The notes: generated by a model not told the origin, from the sequence alone. DNA of 36,803 nt from Deltaproteobacteria bacterium (GCA_947491545.1 CANLJX010000015.1:1-36803); one strand, 5' to 3'; counted from the first letter of the stretch, positions 24,585 through 33,273 are shown. A program made the numbers and translations.

Positions 24585-24726
24585 GATGAGTTTTTTGCAC
24601 GAAATCAGCAGTTTAACAATCAAAAAGGCCAGAGAACGCGCCTGCGCGATGCATTTCTAAGGCGAATTTGAGGCTCACTTTTCGTGTGCTTTCTGGGTGG
24701 AGCTCTCAAGAGCGGAGAGCGGTGGT

Positions 24727-25365
24727 CTAGGGAGCAGCGAAGTCAAACTGGTAGATGCGGTGAATGTGCGAGCCTGGTTCTATCTTGTAGAGATTCTTGA
24801 TGCGCCCATCGTTGAGGCTGTACACCCAGCCGTGAAGTGTTGGGCGACGCTCTTCAGCCCACGCTTTTTGAACGATCTGCGATTTTACAAGGTTGCGGAG
24901 CTGTTCGTGAATGTTGAGCTCAACGAGCTTGTCAGCCTGCGAGTCGAAATCGCCGGCATCCCGCACCTCATCTTGGTTTGCGTAGTAAGTATCTTTAATC
25001 TGCCGAAGCCATTCATCCAGTATGCCGAAGCGGTTTTTTGAGAGTGCAGCTTTCACTCCACCACATCCGTAGTGTCCACAGACGATGATGTGCTTCACCT
25101 TGAGGTAATCGACTGCAAACGCAAGCACGCTGCCTAGGTTGATATCGGTTGGATTAACCAGGTTGGCTATGTTGCGGTGCGAAAAGATCTCTCCGGGCTG
25201 TGTGCCGGTAATTTCCTCAGCCGGAACTCTGCTGTCAGAACAGCCTATCCAGAGGAATTCAGGCTTTTGCTCCTTTGCGAGCTCCTTAAAGAAGGAAGGG
25301 GAAAGGCTGAGCTTCTGCTCAACCCAATCTTGGTTTGCCTGAAGGAGGCGCTTGTAGGATTCCAT
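24727..25365 (-). CDS. Beta-carbonic anhydrase, copy 2
   Basis: The 212-residue paralogue of the carbonic anhydrase at 22366 carries the same zinc ligands, Cys42, His98 and Cys101, and the Asp44-Arg46 dyad. GGGAGC precedes the ATG, and the SulP2 stop is only 11 bp upstream. Differences from copy 1 are scattered and conservative, with the C-terminus extended by AAP. Retention of all active-site residues suggests both copies are functional. About 142 bp separate it from the next SulP start, space for a separate promoter. Confidence 0.93.
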   Translation of the reverse strand: MESYKRLLQANQDWVEQKLSLSPSFFKELAKEQKPEFLWIGCSDSRVPAEEITGTQPGEIFSHRNIANLVNPTDINLGSVLAFAVDYLKVKHIIVCGHYGCGGVKAALSKNRFGILDEWLRQIKDTYYANQDEVRDAGDFDSQADKLVELNIHEQLRNLVKSQIVQKAWAEERRPTLHGWVYSLNDGRIKNLYKIEPGSHIHRIYQFDFAAP

Positions 25366-25376
25366 GGCGTTGCTCC

Positions 25377-26999
25377 CTAAACAAAAAGCGGCGATTTGTA
25401 GGCGTGGATATTCAGGACAGAGACTTCGATTTCTCGTTGCTGCGCCGACTGGATGAAGTCCTCGACCACGTCGCGGATGTCGAAGTCAATGAACATGGCA
25501 CCTCCACCGTCGATAAACACTCGTGAGCGATCTGGCACCTTGGCTAGAGTCCTTCGAAGCACGAACTTCTGCACGAACGTAACATCTTTCGCGAAGCGAA
25601 CAAAGAAATCATTGCCGTCCCGGACGATAGTGAATGCTGAGTGAAAATTCATGCGGAGCACGATAAGCAGGCCTACCGCAGTTCCGAGAAGAACTCCGTG
25701 AAACAGGTCCAGCGCCACCACGCTCACTGCTGTGACGATGAATGGGATGAACTGGTCCGCACCGTTTCGGAGCGAGGCCATGACGAGCTTGGGGTTTGCG
25801 AGCCTGTAGCCAATCGTAAGAAGAATGGCACCTAGGCTGGCCAATGGAATCGAGTTGATTAGTCCCGGAAGGAGGAAAATCGCAATGAGCAGAAGGCAGC
25901 CGTGAAAGAAGCAGGCGAAGCGGGAGGATGCCCCGGCAAAGATATTCGTCGATGAACGGATGATGACGGAGGTCATCGGGAGACCTCCCAGGGCAGCGCT
26001 TGCCATGTTCCCGATACCTTGAGCGACGAGCTCCCGGTTTGGGAGCGAGTGTCTGCGGAGTGGGTCAAGCTTGTCGGTCGCCTCTAGCGAGAGCAGGGAC
26101 TGGACGCTTGCTACTGCAGCTAGCATGAAGCCGAACTGCCACACCTCAGGACGACCCAAAGCAGAAAGGTTCAGCGTAGGCAGCAGAGACACGAAATCTC
26201 CCATTTTGGAGAAGACGGGAATGCTTACCAGTCGGCCCGAATCTTCTCCCAGCACGTAATCCGGCCCGAGTGCTCCGAAGATCAGATTGAGTGCCGACCC
26301 CGCGCAGACCGCGATAAGAGGAGCTGGGACAAACCTCACGAAAGGCGCGCCACCTCGGGCCTTCCGGTCCCACCACACCAGCAACAAGAGCGATGCGAAG
26401 AAAATAGCAATTGAGGCCTCGTTGAGTGAGGTGGCAGCGCTTTTAAGCATCTCGGAGGCATCCCGCCAGTACGACTGAGACGAGAGCCCGAGCAAGCTCT
26501 CTTCAAAGTGCAAGTCAGCCTTCAAGCCAAGAGCGTTGGGAACCTGCTTGAACATGATGATAAGCCCGATGCCGAAAACCATTCCTTGAATCACGCTTGC
26601 CGGAATGAGCGAGGCTATAAATCCAGCGCGAAGAAATCCGGCGAGTACCTGTAACGCTCCGGCTACTAGCGTTGCAGCAAGCAAGGCCTCAAAGGAACCA
26701 AGCGTTTGTTGGCCCGCGACCACGAAGGCTGCGAGTCCGGCGGAGGGACCGCTAATGCTCAGTTGGCTTCCTGAGAGCAGGGATACGATTAAACCTGCCG
26801 CAAGACCCGCCACCAGTCCGGAGGCAAGCGGAGCATTTGAGGCGAGGGCTATGCCGAGGTTAAGAGGCAATGCAATCAGGAACACCACCAGACCGGCTGT
26901 GAGATCGTTCTGGAGGTTGGCGTATTTCGCAGAGTGGGCGTTGTGGCTTTTGGGCATGTGATTGAGTAACCGGCAAACGGACCTCGACGGTTCTTCCAT
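25377..26999 (-). CDS. SulP family anion transporter with STAS domain, copy 2
   Basis: The 540-residue paralogue of the SulP at 23016 shares matching helices (LVVFLIALPLNLGIALASN, SLLSGSQLSISGPSAG, ALGGLPMTSVIIRSS) and a STAS domain ending (VFIDGGGAMFIDFDIRDVVEDF). It is clearly more diverged from its copy than the two carbonic anhydrases are from each other. The N-terminal extension of about 14 residues before MPKSHN is uncertain; an ATG at 26957 is the alternative start. It is the first gene of the minus-strand array and its 5' side faces the Zur operator candidate about 110 bp away. Confidence 0.85.
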   Translation of the reverse strand: MEEPSRSVCRLLNHMPKSHNAHSAKYANLQNDLTAGLVVFLIALPLNLGIALASNAPLASGLVAGLAAGLIVSLLSGSQLSISGPSAGLAAFVVAGQQTLGSFEALLAATLVAGALQVLAGFLRAGFIASLIPASVIQGMVFGIGLIIMFKQVPNALGLKADLHFEESLLGLSSQSYWRDASEMLKSAATSLNEASIAIFFASLLLLVWWDRKARGGAPFVRFVPAPLIAVCAGSALNLIFGALGPDYVLGEDSGRLVSIPVFSKMGDFVSLLPTLNLSALGRPEVWQFGFMLAAVASVQSLLSLEATDKLDPLRRHSLPNRELVAQGIGNMASAALGGLPMTSVIIRSSTNIFAGASSRFACFFHGCLLLIAIFLLPGLINSIPLASLGAILLTIGYRLANPKLVMASLRNGADQFIPFIVTAVSVVALDLFHGVLLGTAVGLLIVLRMNFHSAFTIVRDGNDFFVRFAKDVTFVQKFVLRRTLAKVPDRSRVFIDGGGAMFIDFDIRDVVEDFIQSAQQREIEVSVLNIHAYKSPLFV

Positions 27000-27107
27000 G
27001 CTGGCTCGCTTTTTTCAACTCGTAGATTTCGCTGATCGCTGGAAGAGCCAGGGGCGTTTTCCAAGAAGATACCTCGGAAAAACAGGAGCTCGCTATTGAT
27101 CGCTTAA

Positions 27108-27123
27108 TGATAATGCGTTATCA
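27108..27123. promoter_or_regulatory. Candidate Zur/Fur operator
   Basis: TGATAATGCGTTATCA is a perfect 6-4-6 palindrome (TGATAA...TTATCA), the kind of AT-rich dyad bound by Fur-family repressors. It sits 44 bp before the zur start codon and 109 bp before SulP2, in the shared divergent spacer, and probably overlaps the zur promoter. Binding by the neighbouring regulator is inferred. Confidence 0.65.
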
Positions 27124-27166
27124 GTAGCATGTATTTCATATTAGCATCTGTTTTCAGGTATTTATT

Positions 27167-27550
27167 GTGTCCAGGCAAACTCGGCAGAAGAGCGTTATTC
27201 AGTCGGTGATTGAGAGAGCGGGGGGACCGTTGTCACCTCAAGAGGTGCTCGCAGCAGCGAAGCCCAGCGTGCCGCTCCTTAGCTTAGGAACGGTGTACCG
27301 AGTCATTAAAGGTCTGGTAGCCGATGGAGCTATCGCTCCTGTCACAGTGCCGGGGGAAGGGGACCGGTACGAGCCTCACGCCAAGGCGGCTCACCACCAT
27401 CACCATTTTCAGTGCAATAGCTGTCGGCGTGTGTACGACATTCCTGGCTGCGGGTTGCGGGTTGAGCCACATCTGCCGCAGGGCTTCAGTGTGTCTCGTC
27501 ACGAAGTGATGCTCTACGGAAGCTGCGGTGCATGCTCGGTGGGGGTGTAG
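27167..27550 (+). CDS. zur: Fur-family regulator, Zur-like
   Basis: Zur-type repressors bind DNA when zinc is plentiful and shut off zinc uptake. The 127-residue product has an N-terminal winged helix (LSPQEVLAAA...LSLGTVYRVIKGLV), then a metal-binding half with a run of five His (76-80), the first CxxC (Cys83, Cys86), His112 and the second CxxC (Cys120, Cys123). The CxxC pairs hold the structural zinc in Fur proteins. The start is GTG at 27167, with CAGGT 8 bases upstream. A ZnuD-like receptor follows 11 bp later, so zinc is favoured over iron, but motifs alone cannot fully separate Zur from Fur or PerR. Confidence 0.78.
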   Translation: MSRQTRQKSVIQSVIERAGGPLSPQEVLAAAKPSVPLLSLGTVYRVIKGLVADGAIAPVTVPGEGDRYEPHAKAAHHHHHFQCNSCRRVYDIPGCGLRVEPHLPQGFSVSRHEVMLYGSCGACSVGV

Positions 27551-27561
27551 GAAGGGGCTCT

Positions 27562-29628
27562 ATGTCACTGCTTCGCCATAAGACTCATCAGCTCGCGCTA
27601 GCTTTGTTGCTCGGGATTCGCTTTTTCATCCCAGCAGCCTTCGCGCAGACTCCCGAAACCGATCAGGCCTTCGAGCAAGACAAGGAAGAGTACCGGCTCG
27701 ACCGCATAGTAATAGAGTCTTCGCCGCTCAAAGAAACGCTCTTCTCGTCATCGCAGCCTGTCTCGATTCTCTCTGGCGATGACCTCGATCTCAAAGCGCG
27801 AAACTCCCTTGGTGACACGTTAGCTCTAGAGCCCGGTGTCAACTCGTCGTCTTTTGCTCCTGGAGCTGGACGACCGGTGATCCGGGGCCTATCGGGTGAC
27901 CGCGTGCGGATTCTGGAGAACGGAATCGGCACACTTGATGTCTCAAACGTCAGCCCCGACCACGCGGTCACCGTAGAGTCTGCTTTGGTTGACCGAATTG
28001 AGATTATTCGAGGTCCTGCCGCGCTCCTGTACGGCACGAGTGCTGTTGGCGGACTCGTAAACGTCTTTGACAACAGAATCCCCGAGCAGCTTCAGGCATC
28101 CCCCCTCAGCGGCACCGCTGAGATTCGAGGCGAGAGTGTTGATGAAGAGCGTTCGGGACTCTTTTCGCTCAACGCGCCAGCGGGGCCACTCATGTTTCAT
28201 ATCGATGGGGCCAAGAGCCGCAGCGATGACTACCATATCCCAGGGTACGCGCGCACTCCGGAGCTGCGCGAGACGGAGCCGCTCGATTATCCAGAACCCC
28301 AGGGAAAAGTCCCGTGGAGCTTCGTGGATAACGACTCAATCACCCTCGGCAGCTCGTACATCTTTGAGAAGGGGTTCCTCGGAGCTTCCGTCAACGACTA
28401 CAATACGAACTACGGTGTGCCTAACGGCGAGGAGGACATCAGCGTTGATGCCCAGAGGAGGCGCGTGGATGTGCGGGCAGGGGTGCGCGACACTGGGATG
28501 TTCGTAGATAGCGCAGTTTTTCGCACAGGGCTCGTAGACTACGACCACACTGAGTTCGAAGGGGTAGAAGCCGGCACGCAGTTTAAGCAGAACGGCCTGG
28601 AGGCACGTCTCGACATGAACCACCGCAAGGTGGGGGATCTCACGGGAGTGTTCGGATTGCAGTTTGTCGACTCACACTTCCAAGCCGAAGGAGAGGAGGC
28701 CTTCCAGCCGCCCACCACCTCTACGACTTACTCGCTCTTTGACCTTGAAGAGTACAAAATCTCGCCGAGCCTGACGGCTCAGCTCGGTGGTCGCCTCGAT
28801 TGGGCATCGGTCGAGAGCGATGGGTTCTCGGGAACTGGGCTCGATAGCGGCTCGAACTTCTTTAATACGTTCAGCCAGTCAGCAGGCCTTGTTTGGGACG
28901 CTACTAAAGATTATTCAGTTGCGCTCTCCTTGGCTAACACCCAGAGGGCTCCGACCGGACAGGAGCTCTATGCTGATGGCCCGCACGTGGCCACTGGCGC
29001 CTATGAGATCGGCGACCCGAACCTAGACCCAGAGCGCTCGTTGGGGACCGACATCACCCTTCGCAAGAACACGGGGCAGTTCCGTGGATCTGTTGGCGGC
29101 TTCTACAACCACTTCTGGAACTACATTAACCTCAATCCTACCGGTGAAGAAGAAGACGACCTGGCGGTGTACGCTTTTGAGCAGATCGAGGCAGACTTCG
29201 TTGGCTTCGAGGCCCAGGCACAGTACTTTGCCATCGATAGCTCAAAAGAGGAGTGGTCGTTCGACTTCCAGCCGGATTACGTTTGGGCGCGGAGCTCGAC
29301 TACCGGCGATTACCTGCCACGCATCCCGCCACTTCGCATGCTGATGGGTTCCGACTACTCAAACGACGTGCTTGGCAGGGTCCGTCTTGAGGTCCAGCAG
29401 GTGTTCGCACAGGACATGGTTGCGGAGAATGAGACCACCACCGCGGGCTACACGATGCTCAATGCCTACTACAGCCGAGAGTTCCCGGTTGGCTCGCAGA
29501 CTTGGGAGTTCTTCGTGCGAGGAACAAACCTGCTGAGCGAGAAAGCGAGGAACGCGGTGTCTTTCACCAAGGATGTTGCGCCGCTTCCAGGCGCCTCGGC
29601 CATGGCGGGTATTCGGTACCGGTTCTAG
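27562..29628 (+). CDS. znuD: TonB-dependent outer membrane receptor, ZnuD-like
   Basis: ZnuD imports zinc (and in some species haem) across the outer membrane using TonB energy. The 688-residue product begins with a signal peptide ending near FAQ (about residue 29), then EYRLDRIVIESSPL, which resembles a TonB box. The plug domain contains RPVIRGLSGDRVRILENGIG, VSNVSPDHAVTVESALVDRIEIIRGP and ALLYGTSAVGGLVNVFDNRIP, a set characteristic of the ZnuD branch. The rest is a beta-barrel that ends in GIRYRF with terminal Phe for outer-membrane assembly. The ATG at 27562 has GAAGGGG upstream. It forms a two-gene unit with zur. Zinc as substrate is inferred from both family and neighbour. Confidence 0.84.
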   Translation: MSLLRHKTHQLALALLLGIRFFIPAAFAQTPETDQAFEQDKEEYRLDRIVIESSPLKETLFSSSQPVSILSGDDLDLKARNSLGDTLALEPGVNSSSFAPGAGRPVIRGLSGDRVRILENGIGTLDVSNVSPDHAVTVESALVDRIEIIRGPAALLYGTSAVGGLVNVFDNRIPEQLQASPLSGTAEIRGESVDEERSGLFSLNAPAGPLMFHIDGAKSRSDDYHIPGYARTPELRETEPLDYPEPQGKVPWSFVDNDSITLGSSYIFEKGFLGASVNDYNTNYGVPNGEEDISVDAQRRRVDVRAGVRDTGMFVDSAVFRTGLVDYDHTEFEGVEAGTQFKQNGLEARLDMNHRKVGDLTGVFGLQFVDSHFQAEGEEAFQPPTTSTTYSLFDLEEYKISPSLTAQLGGRLDWASVESDGFSGTGLDSGSNFFNTFSQSAGLVWDATKDYSVALSLANTQRAPTGQELYADGPHVATGAYEIGDPNLDPERSLGTDITLRKNTGQFRGSVGGFYNHFWNYINLNPTGEEEDDLAVYAFEQIEADFVGFEAQAQYFAIDSSKEEWSFDFQPDYVWARSSTTGDYLPRIPPLRMLMGSDYSNDVLGRVRLEVQQVFAQDMVAENETTTAGYTMLNAYYSREFPVGSQTWEFFVRGTNLLSEKARNAVSFTKDVAPLPGASAMAGIRYRF

Positions 29629-29637
29629 TCAAGGAAC

Positions 29638-30147
29638 TTACGAGTTTAGCGCCAACGGCCGGGAACGCGCAGCACCAGGGGGCTGCGCTGAGGCCTCACA
29701 TGCTGCATCGAAGGCCTGAAAGCAGCGCTGCAGCGGAATCGCCAGGCCATTTCTGTCGTCTGCTCGAAAGAAGCAGCTCGCGCCCTGCAAGTTCTTAAAC
29801 TTTAGGGTGACTCCCCGAAAGAATTCCGGGCTGATTGGTGTTTCATGGGAACTCCCCAAATCGCCAGGCTCTGTTATCGTTTCCGCGGAGTGTGTGACCA
29901 CAACAGGGCTTACCATCACTACGGGAGCTGTGAACCCGCTGGCACGGAAGACAATCACGCGCAGAGACGTGCCCAAATCTGAGGCGCTCACGACAGCGGG
30001 TTCTGCCGAGTTGTGGAATCGCTCCTCAAGCAGGAGCTGCAGCGACGCCACAACGCGCAAGACTTCATCTGGCTGGAGATCGGACATCGGAGCACACGCC
30101 GAAGAGCGTTCCCGTGCCGAAAGTACTGATGACTTGCCTTTTGACAT
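29638..30147 (-). CDS. Hypothetical protein
   Basis: The 169-residue product shows no domain I recognise. The N-terminal 25 residues are Ser/Arg rich (MSKGKSSVLSARERSS); a likely folded part follows: DEVLRVVASLQLLLEERF, SLRVIVFRASGFTAPVVMVSPVVV, RGVTLKFKNLQGASCFFRADDRNGLAIPL and CFQAFDAACE. The pattern suggests an alpha/beta cytoplasmic protein; no signal peptide or membrane segment is seen. The start is ATG at 30147, with GGGGC upstream. Its end is 9 bp from the convergent znuD stop. The opposite-strand frame looks like a shadow. It lies downstream of metK but is separated by 141 bp. Confidence 0.55.
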   Translation of the reverse strand: MSKGKSSVLSARERSSACAPMSDLQPDEVLRVVASLQLLLEERFHNSAEPAVVSASDLGTSLRVIVFRASGFTAPVVMVSPVVVTHSAETITEPGDLGSSHETPISPEFFRGVTLKFKNLQGASCFFRADDRNGLAIPLQRCFQAFDAACEASAQPPGAARSRPLALNS

Positions 30148-30216
30148 ACAAGCCCCGCGCCACCACACACTTAGGGTGTGACCACTAAAGAGTATGGGCG
30201 AGGCTCAACGCCTATC

Positions 30217-30233
30217 AAAGCTTTTTCAGCTTT
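30217..30233 (-). terminator. Weak candidate terminator after metK
   Basis: An AAAGCT/AGCTTT dyad with a 5-base loop lies about 55 bases past the metK stop, next to a second small dyad, CCTTC-TGA-GAAGG, at about 30242-30254. The stems are AT-rich or short and the T-run is short, so an intrinsic terminator is only possible. Confidence 0.25.
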
Positions 30234-30288
30234 TCGGAATCCTTCTCAGAAGGGAATCCCGGGCTTCGGAGCTGGTATCCTGGCTGGA

Positions 30289-31464
30289 TTAGCCAAGAGC
30301 CGCTTTAAGCGCGGCAGACTTATCCGTCTTCTCCCATGAGAAGCTGCCGTCTTGCCCAGGATCGCGACCGAAGTGACCGTACGCTGCAGTAGGTCGGTAA
30401 ATGGGCTTGAGGAGCTCAAGGGTCTTGATAATGCCCCTCGGGGTAAGGTCGAAGATCTCCTGCACTGCAGCCGAAATTTTCTCCTCCGGCAGTTTGCCAG
30501 TGCCGAAGGTGTCTACGTAAACGGATACGGGCTTGGCAACGCCGATAGCGTATGCGACCTGCACCTCACACTTCTGCGCCAGTCCTGCCGCTACGACGTT
30601 TTTCGCTATGTAGCGAGCGGCGTAGGCTGCCGAGCGGTCGACTTTGGATGGATCCTTTCCGGAAAATGCGCCGCCACCGTGCCGGCTGTATCCGCCGTAG
30701 GTGTCCACGATGATCTTTCTGCCGGTGAGTCCACAGTCTCCAACCGGTCCGCCGATTACGAAACGACCCGTTGGGTTGATCAGGTACTTCGTTTGGGGGG
30801 TAAGGTACTGGGCAGGCACCACCTTCTTAATCACGTTCTCGATTACGTACTCCTCAACCTGCTTGAGCGAGGCTTCCTCGGAATGCTGAGTCGAGACCAC
30901 TACCGTGTGCACTGACTCTGGGCGGCCGTTCTTGTACTGAATCGTAACTTGGCTCTTTGCGTCCGGCTTGAGGAATGCTCCCCGCTCGGTTCGGCGGTCA
31001 CGGGCGAGGGTTCTCATAATTTGGTGCGACAGCGAGATTGGAAGCGGCATGAGTTCCGGAGTTTCGTCGCAGGCGAATCCGAACATCAGCCCCTGGTCGC
31101 CAGCCCCCTGCTCTTTGTGAAGCCCTTCGTGCTCATTGACTCCCATGCTGATGTCAGGAGACTGCTGGCTCATGAAAGTCATCACAGAGCAGCCCTGGTC
31201 GTCGAAGCCGAGCTTAGGGTCGTTGTAGCCGATATCTTTCACGACATCTCGCACGAGCTTCTCGTAGTTCACAACATGTTTTGATGTGATCTCCCCAGCG
31301 AGTATCACCACATCGTTTTTTACGAGGGTTTCGCACGCGACGCGCGCGGAGGGATCGTGCTTGAGGAACTCGTCGAGCACCGCATCGCTGAGCTGATCTG
31401 CGACCTTGTCCGGGTGTCCTTCACCGACGGACTCTGAGGTAAAGAGGAAGTTGCTGAGCGTCAC
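30289..31464 (-). CDS. metK: S-adenosylmethionine synthetase MetK
   Basis: MetK makes S-adenosylmethionine from methionine and ATP. The 391-residue product has [13 protein letters not shown] (8-20), [15 protein letters not shown], and [27 protein letters not shown], all diagnostic. The start is GTG at 31464, because AGGAG lies 8 bases before it and the family begins with [19 protein letters not shown]; the open frame extends 20 codons further but that stretch covers the ribosome-binding site. The SAM supply serves the two methyltransferase-type genes upstream in the window as well as the whole cell. A 290-bp leader separates it from rapZ. Confidence 0.96.
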   Translation of the reverse strand: MTLSNFLFTSESVGEGHPDKVADQLSDAVLDEFLKHDPSARVACETLVKNDVVILAGEITSKHVVNYEKLVRDVVKDIGYNDPKLGFDDQGCSVMTFMSQQSPDISMGVNEHEGLHKEQGAGDQGLMFGFACDETPELMPLPISLSHQIMRTLARDRRTERGAFLKPDAKSQVTIQYKNGRPESVHTVVVSTQHSEEASLKQVEEYVIENVIKKVVPAQYLTPQTKYLINPTGRFVIGGPVGDCGLTGRKIIVDTYGGYSRHGGGAFSGKDPSKVDRSAAYAARYIAKNVVAAGLAQKCEVQVAYAIGVAKPVSVYVDTFGTGKLPEEKISAAVQEIFDLTPRGIIKTLELLKPIYRPTAAYGHFGRDPGQDGSFSWEKTDKSAALKAALG

Positions 31465-31754
31465 GGGTATGTCTCCTAATCGTTTCTCTGTACGGAGGAA
31501 TTCGCGCCAGAATACGTCCAACAATGACGTTTCAACAAGGGATAATTAGGCTTGCAAAACGCGCTCCTCCAGCTATCAAGATGACCGGAAATGCCCTCGG
31601 GGAGGAGAGAAAATACGGGGCAGGTAAAGCCCGTGGAGTCAGTTGGTTGGAGCGGCCTGGTCCGGCGCCGGCACGCGGTTGCCCTGCCGCGGGGACGCTC
31701 TCCCTGCGGTATGTGCGGAGGGCTGTTGGGAACCGCGAGCGACCTTGCGGTGCG
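31465..31754 (-). other. rapZ-metK spacer: metK leader, no gene
   Basis: This 290-bp stretch has no credible gene and is rich in GC dyads. On the minus strand it holds a hairpin CCGC-A-GGGA...TCCC-C-GCGG at 31687-31709, a 10-base palindrome CCGGCGCCGG at 31662-31671, and a terminator-like stem followed by T's at 31610-31634. It could be a long structured 5' leader. I compared it with SAM and SAH riboswitch cores from memory and did not find a convincing match. Confidence 0.4.
31610..31634 (-). terminator. Candidate terminator after rapZ / before metK
   Basis: On the minus strand, ACGGGC pairs with GCCCCGT (one bulged C) around a 7-base loop and is followed by ATTTTCT. It would end the rapZ transcript or attenuate metK. 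Confidence 0.4.
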
Positions 31755-32648
31755 CTAAATGTCTCGATGCTTAACGCTAACCAGGTAGCGAGAGGGGTCG
31801 ATAGTCTTGCTGAGAGCCTCTGCAATTGCGACAGAGCGATGCTTTCCGCCAGTGCAACCGACGCCGATGTTCAGGTACGCCTTCCCCTCAAACTGGTACT
31901 TCGGCAGCAAGAATGACAGCAGCTCGGCGTAGCGCCTGACGAACTCAGCGGCGTCCGGGGACGAGAAGACGTAATCCCTTACAGGTTGGTCGCGACCATC
32001 TTGCTCGCGCAGATCCTCGATGAAGTGGGGGTTTTTGAGGAATCTTACGTCGACGATCAGGTCACAGTCGATCGGCGTGCCGCGCTTGAAGCCGAACGAG
32101 AGGAAATTAACGAGCATGCTTCTCGCTGACACTGTCCCGAGGTTCTGGAGAAAATCACGCAACTCACGCTTGAGCGCATGAATGTTCATTGAGGAGGTAT
32201 CAAGAACGAGATCCGCGGCTTCTTTGATGGGCTGCAAGCGGGCACGTTCTCGCTGGATTGTCTCCTCAAGGGACTTGTCCTTGGCTGGATCAAAGCCGGG
32301 ATGCGGTCGCCGAGTCTCGCTGTAGCGCCTGACGATTGAGCGCGTGTCGGCATCCAGGAAGATCAATTTGAGGTTGGAAGGCCTGGACCCCTCGCCGCTA
32401 ATGAGCGGCAAAAGCTGCGCTCGGCTCTCCTGCGAGTCCACATCGAGCAATAGGGCGGTTCGCGCGTAGCGCTCCGGCGCGCTTTTCGACAGCTCAAGAA
32501 AGCTGTTGAGAAGCGGCACCGGCAGGTTGTCCACACCGAAGTACCCGCAGTCCTCCAGCAGATCCATTGCCGACGACTTGCCGGCACCGGACAAGCCGGT
32601 GACCACAAATAGGGACTGGATATGCCCGAATTTTGCAAAGCTGCTCAA
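31755..32648 (-). CDS. rapZ: RNase adaptor protein RapZ
   Basis: RapZ binds nucleotides and, in enterobacteria, delivers small RNAs of glucosamine-6-phosphate control to RNase E; in other bacteria its role is less defined. The 297-residue product has Walker A GLSGAGKS (18-25), the DNLP segment, a Walker B-like LIFLDAD, and the C-terminal GCTGGKHRSVA signature near 260. The start is TTG at 32648, which overlaps the hpf stop as TTGA; no in-frame ATG or better GTG lies close enough to the Walker motif, and coupling explains use of TTG. The usual ptsN/npr genes are absent here. Confidence 0.93.
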   Translation of the reverse strand: MSSFAKFGHIQSLFVVTGLSGAGKSSAMDLLEDCGYFGVDNLPVPLLNSFLELSKSAPERYARTALLLDVDSQESRAQLLPLISGEGSRPSNLKLIFLDADTRSIVRRYSETRRPHPGFDPAKDKSLEETIQRERARLQPIKEAADLVLDTSSMNIHALKRELRDFLQNLGTVSARSMLVNFLSFGFKRGTPIDCDLIVDVRFLKNPHFIEDLREQDGRDQPVRDYVFSSPDAAEFVRRYAELLSFLLPKYQFEGKAYLNIGVGCTGGKHRSVAIAEALSKTIDPSRYLVSVKHRDI

Positions 32649-32959
32649 TGGTGCCTGGTGACCTTCTCTTTGTGCTTACGAAGCTGCTGCGAGAGTGAGT
32701 CCGTAAGCTTGTCGATTGATGCGTACAAGCTGTCGCTCTCCTCCTTAACTATAAAGTCATGGCCCGAGAGGTGCATAGATACTTCTGCAATCTGCCGAGT
32801 CTTCTCGACCTTGAGCACGATGTGGGCTTCCGTGTCCTGGTGAGCAAACTTTTGTACGCAGTGCTTCACCTTGTCTGTCGCATACTGCTTGATGGCGTCA
32901 GTGGCCTCGACGTTTAGGAAAGCGATATTGATGTTGATCACTCTAGCTGAGTTGCTCAT
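32645..32959 (-). CDS. hpf: Ribosome hibernation promoting factor HPF
   Basis: Short HPF/RaiA-type proteins bind the 30S decoding region and help ribosomes dimerise or stay inactive. The 104-residue product has the family fold (beta-alpha-beta-beta-beta-alpha), including VEATDAIKQYATDKVKHCVQKF, HIVLKVEKTRQIAEVSMHL and SDSLYASIDKLTDSLSQQLRKHKEK, and ends in VTRHH. It lacks the C-terminal dimerisation domain of long HPF. A strong GGAGG stands before the ATG. It overlaps rapZ by 4 bases. It is separated from rpoN by about 314 bp, although the two are usually adjacent. Confidence 0.92.
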   Translation of the reverse strand: MSNSARVININIAFLNVEATDAIKQYATDKVKHCVQKFAHQDTEAHIVLKVEKTRQIAEVSMHLSGHDFIVKEESDSLYASIDKLTDSLSQQLRKHKEKVTRHH

Positions 32960-33273
32960 GGTTCCTCCGTTTTCGAGCCTACGCGGTTTCTTCTTCCCTC
33001 AAAGCTTCGTTACTTCCGCCACGACTGTAGTCCGTCCCAAAACCGCACCAGGCAGACGGCCCGGCTTGTTGGCATCCGGTGGACTCAGCCGAACCAAAGT
33101 AGTCAGCATGCTTGAGGAAAGTAAAGAAAAATATCGGTAAAACACAGGTAGATCATGGGTTTACTTGAACATGTAGTTCCGGTTCCCGTGAGCCTGCTCT
33201 ACCAGCCACTAATAAGTAACTCGGCAGATTGGGTGACCGACATGACCCTTGGAAGCTCTTATGCGGACCCGTG
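32960..33273. other. rpoN-hpf spacer, no firm gene
   Basis: This is 314 bp without a supported gene. On the plus strand an ATG at 33155 opens a 40-codon frame ending at 33277, with AGGT upstream, but it has no recognisable features and overlaps the rpoN stop. On the minus strand only frames under 20 codons exist. The hpf promoter should be here, but I cannot place it. Confidence 0.4.

Noticed and set aside
29807-30181. 124-codon plus-strand frame opposite the unknown protein at 29638
   Set aside because: Thr/Ser/Arg-rich composition without hydrophobic core; the minus frame looks more protein-like and has a ribosome-binding site.
30352-30915. 187-codon plus-strand frame opposite metK
   Set aside because: Shadow of the highly conserved metK gene.
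31465-31754. Known SAM or SAH riboswitch upstream of metK
   Set aside because: Some fragments (GGCAACC-like) recall SAM-I, but the full core and pairing could not be assembled by eye.
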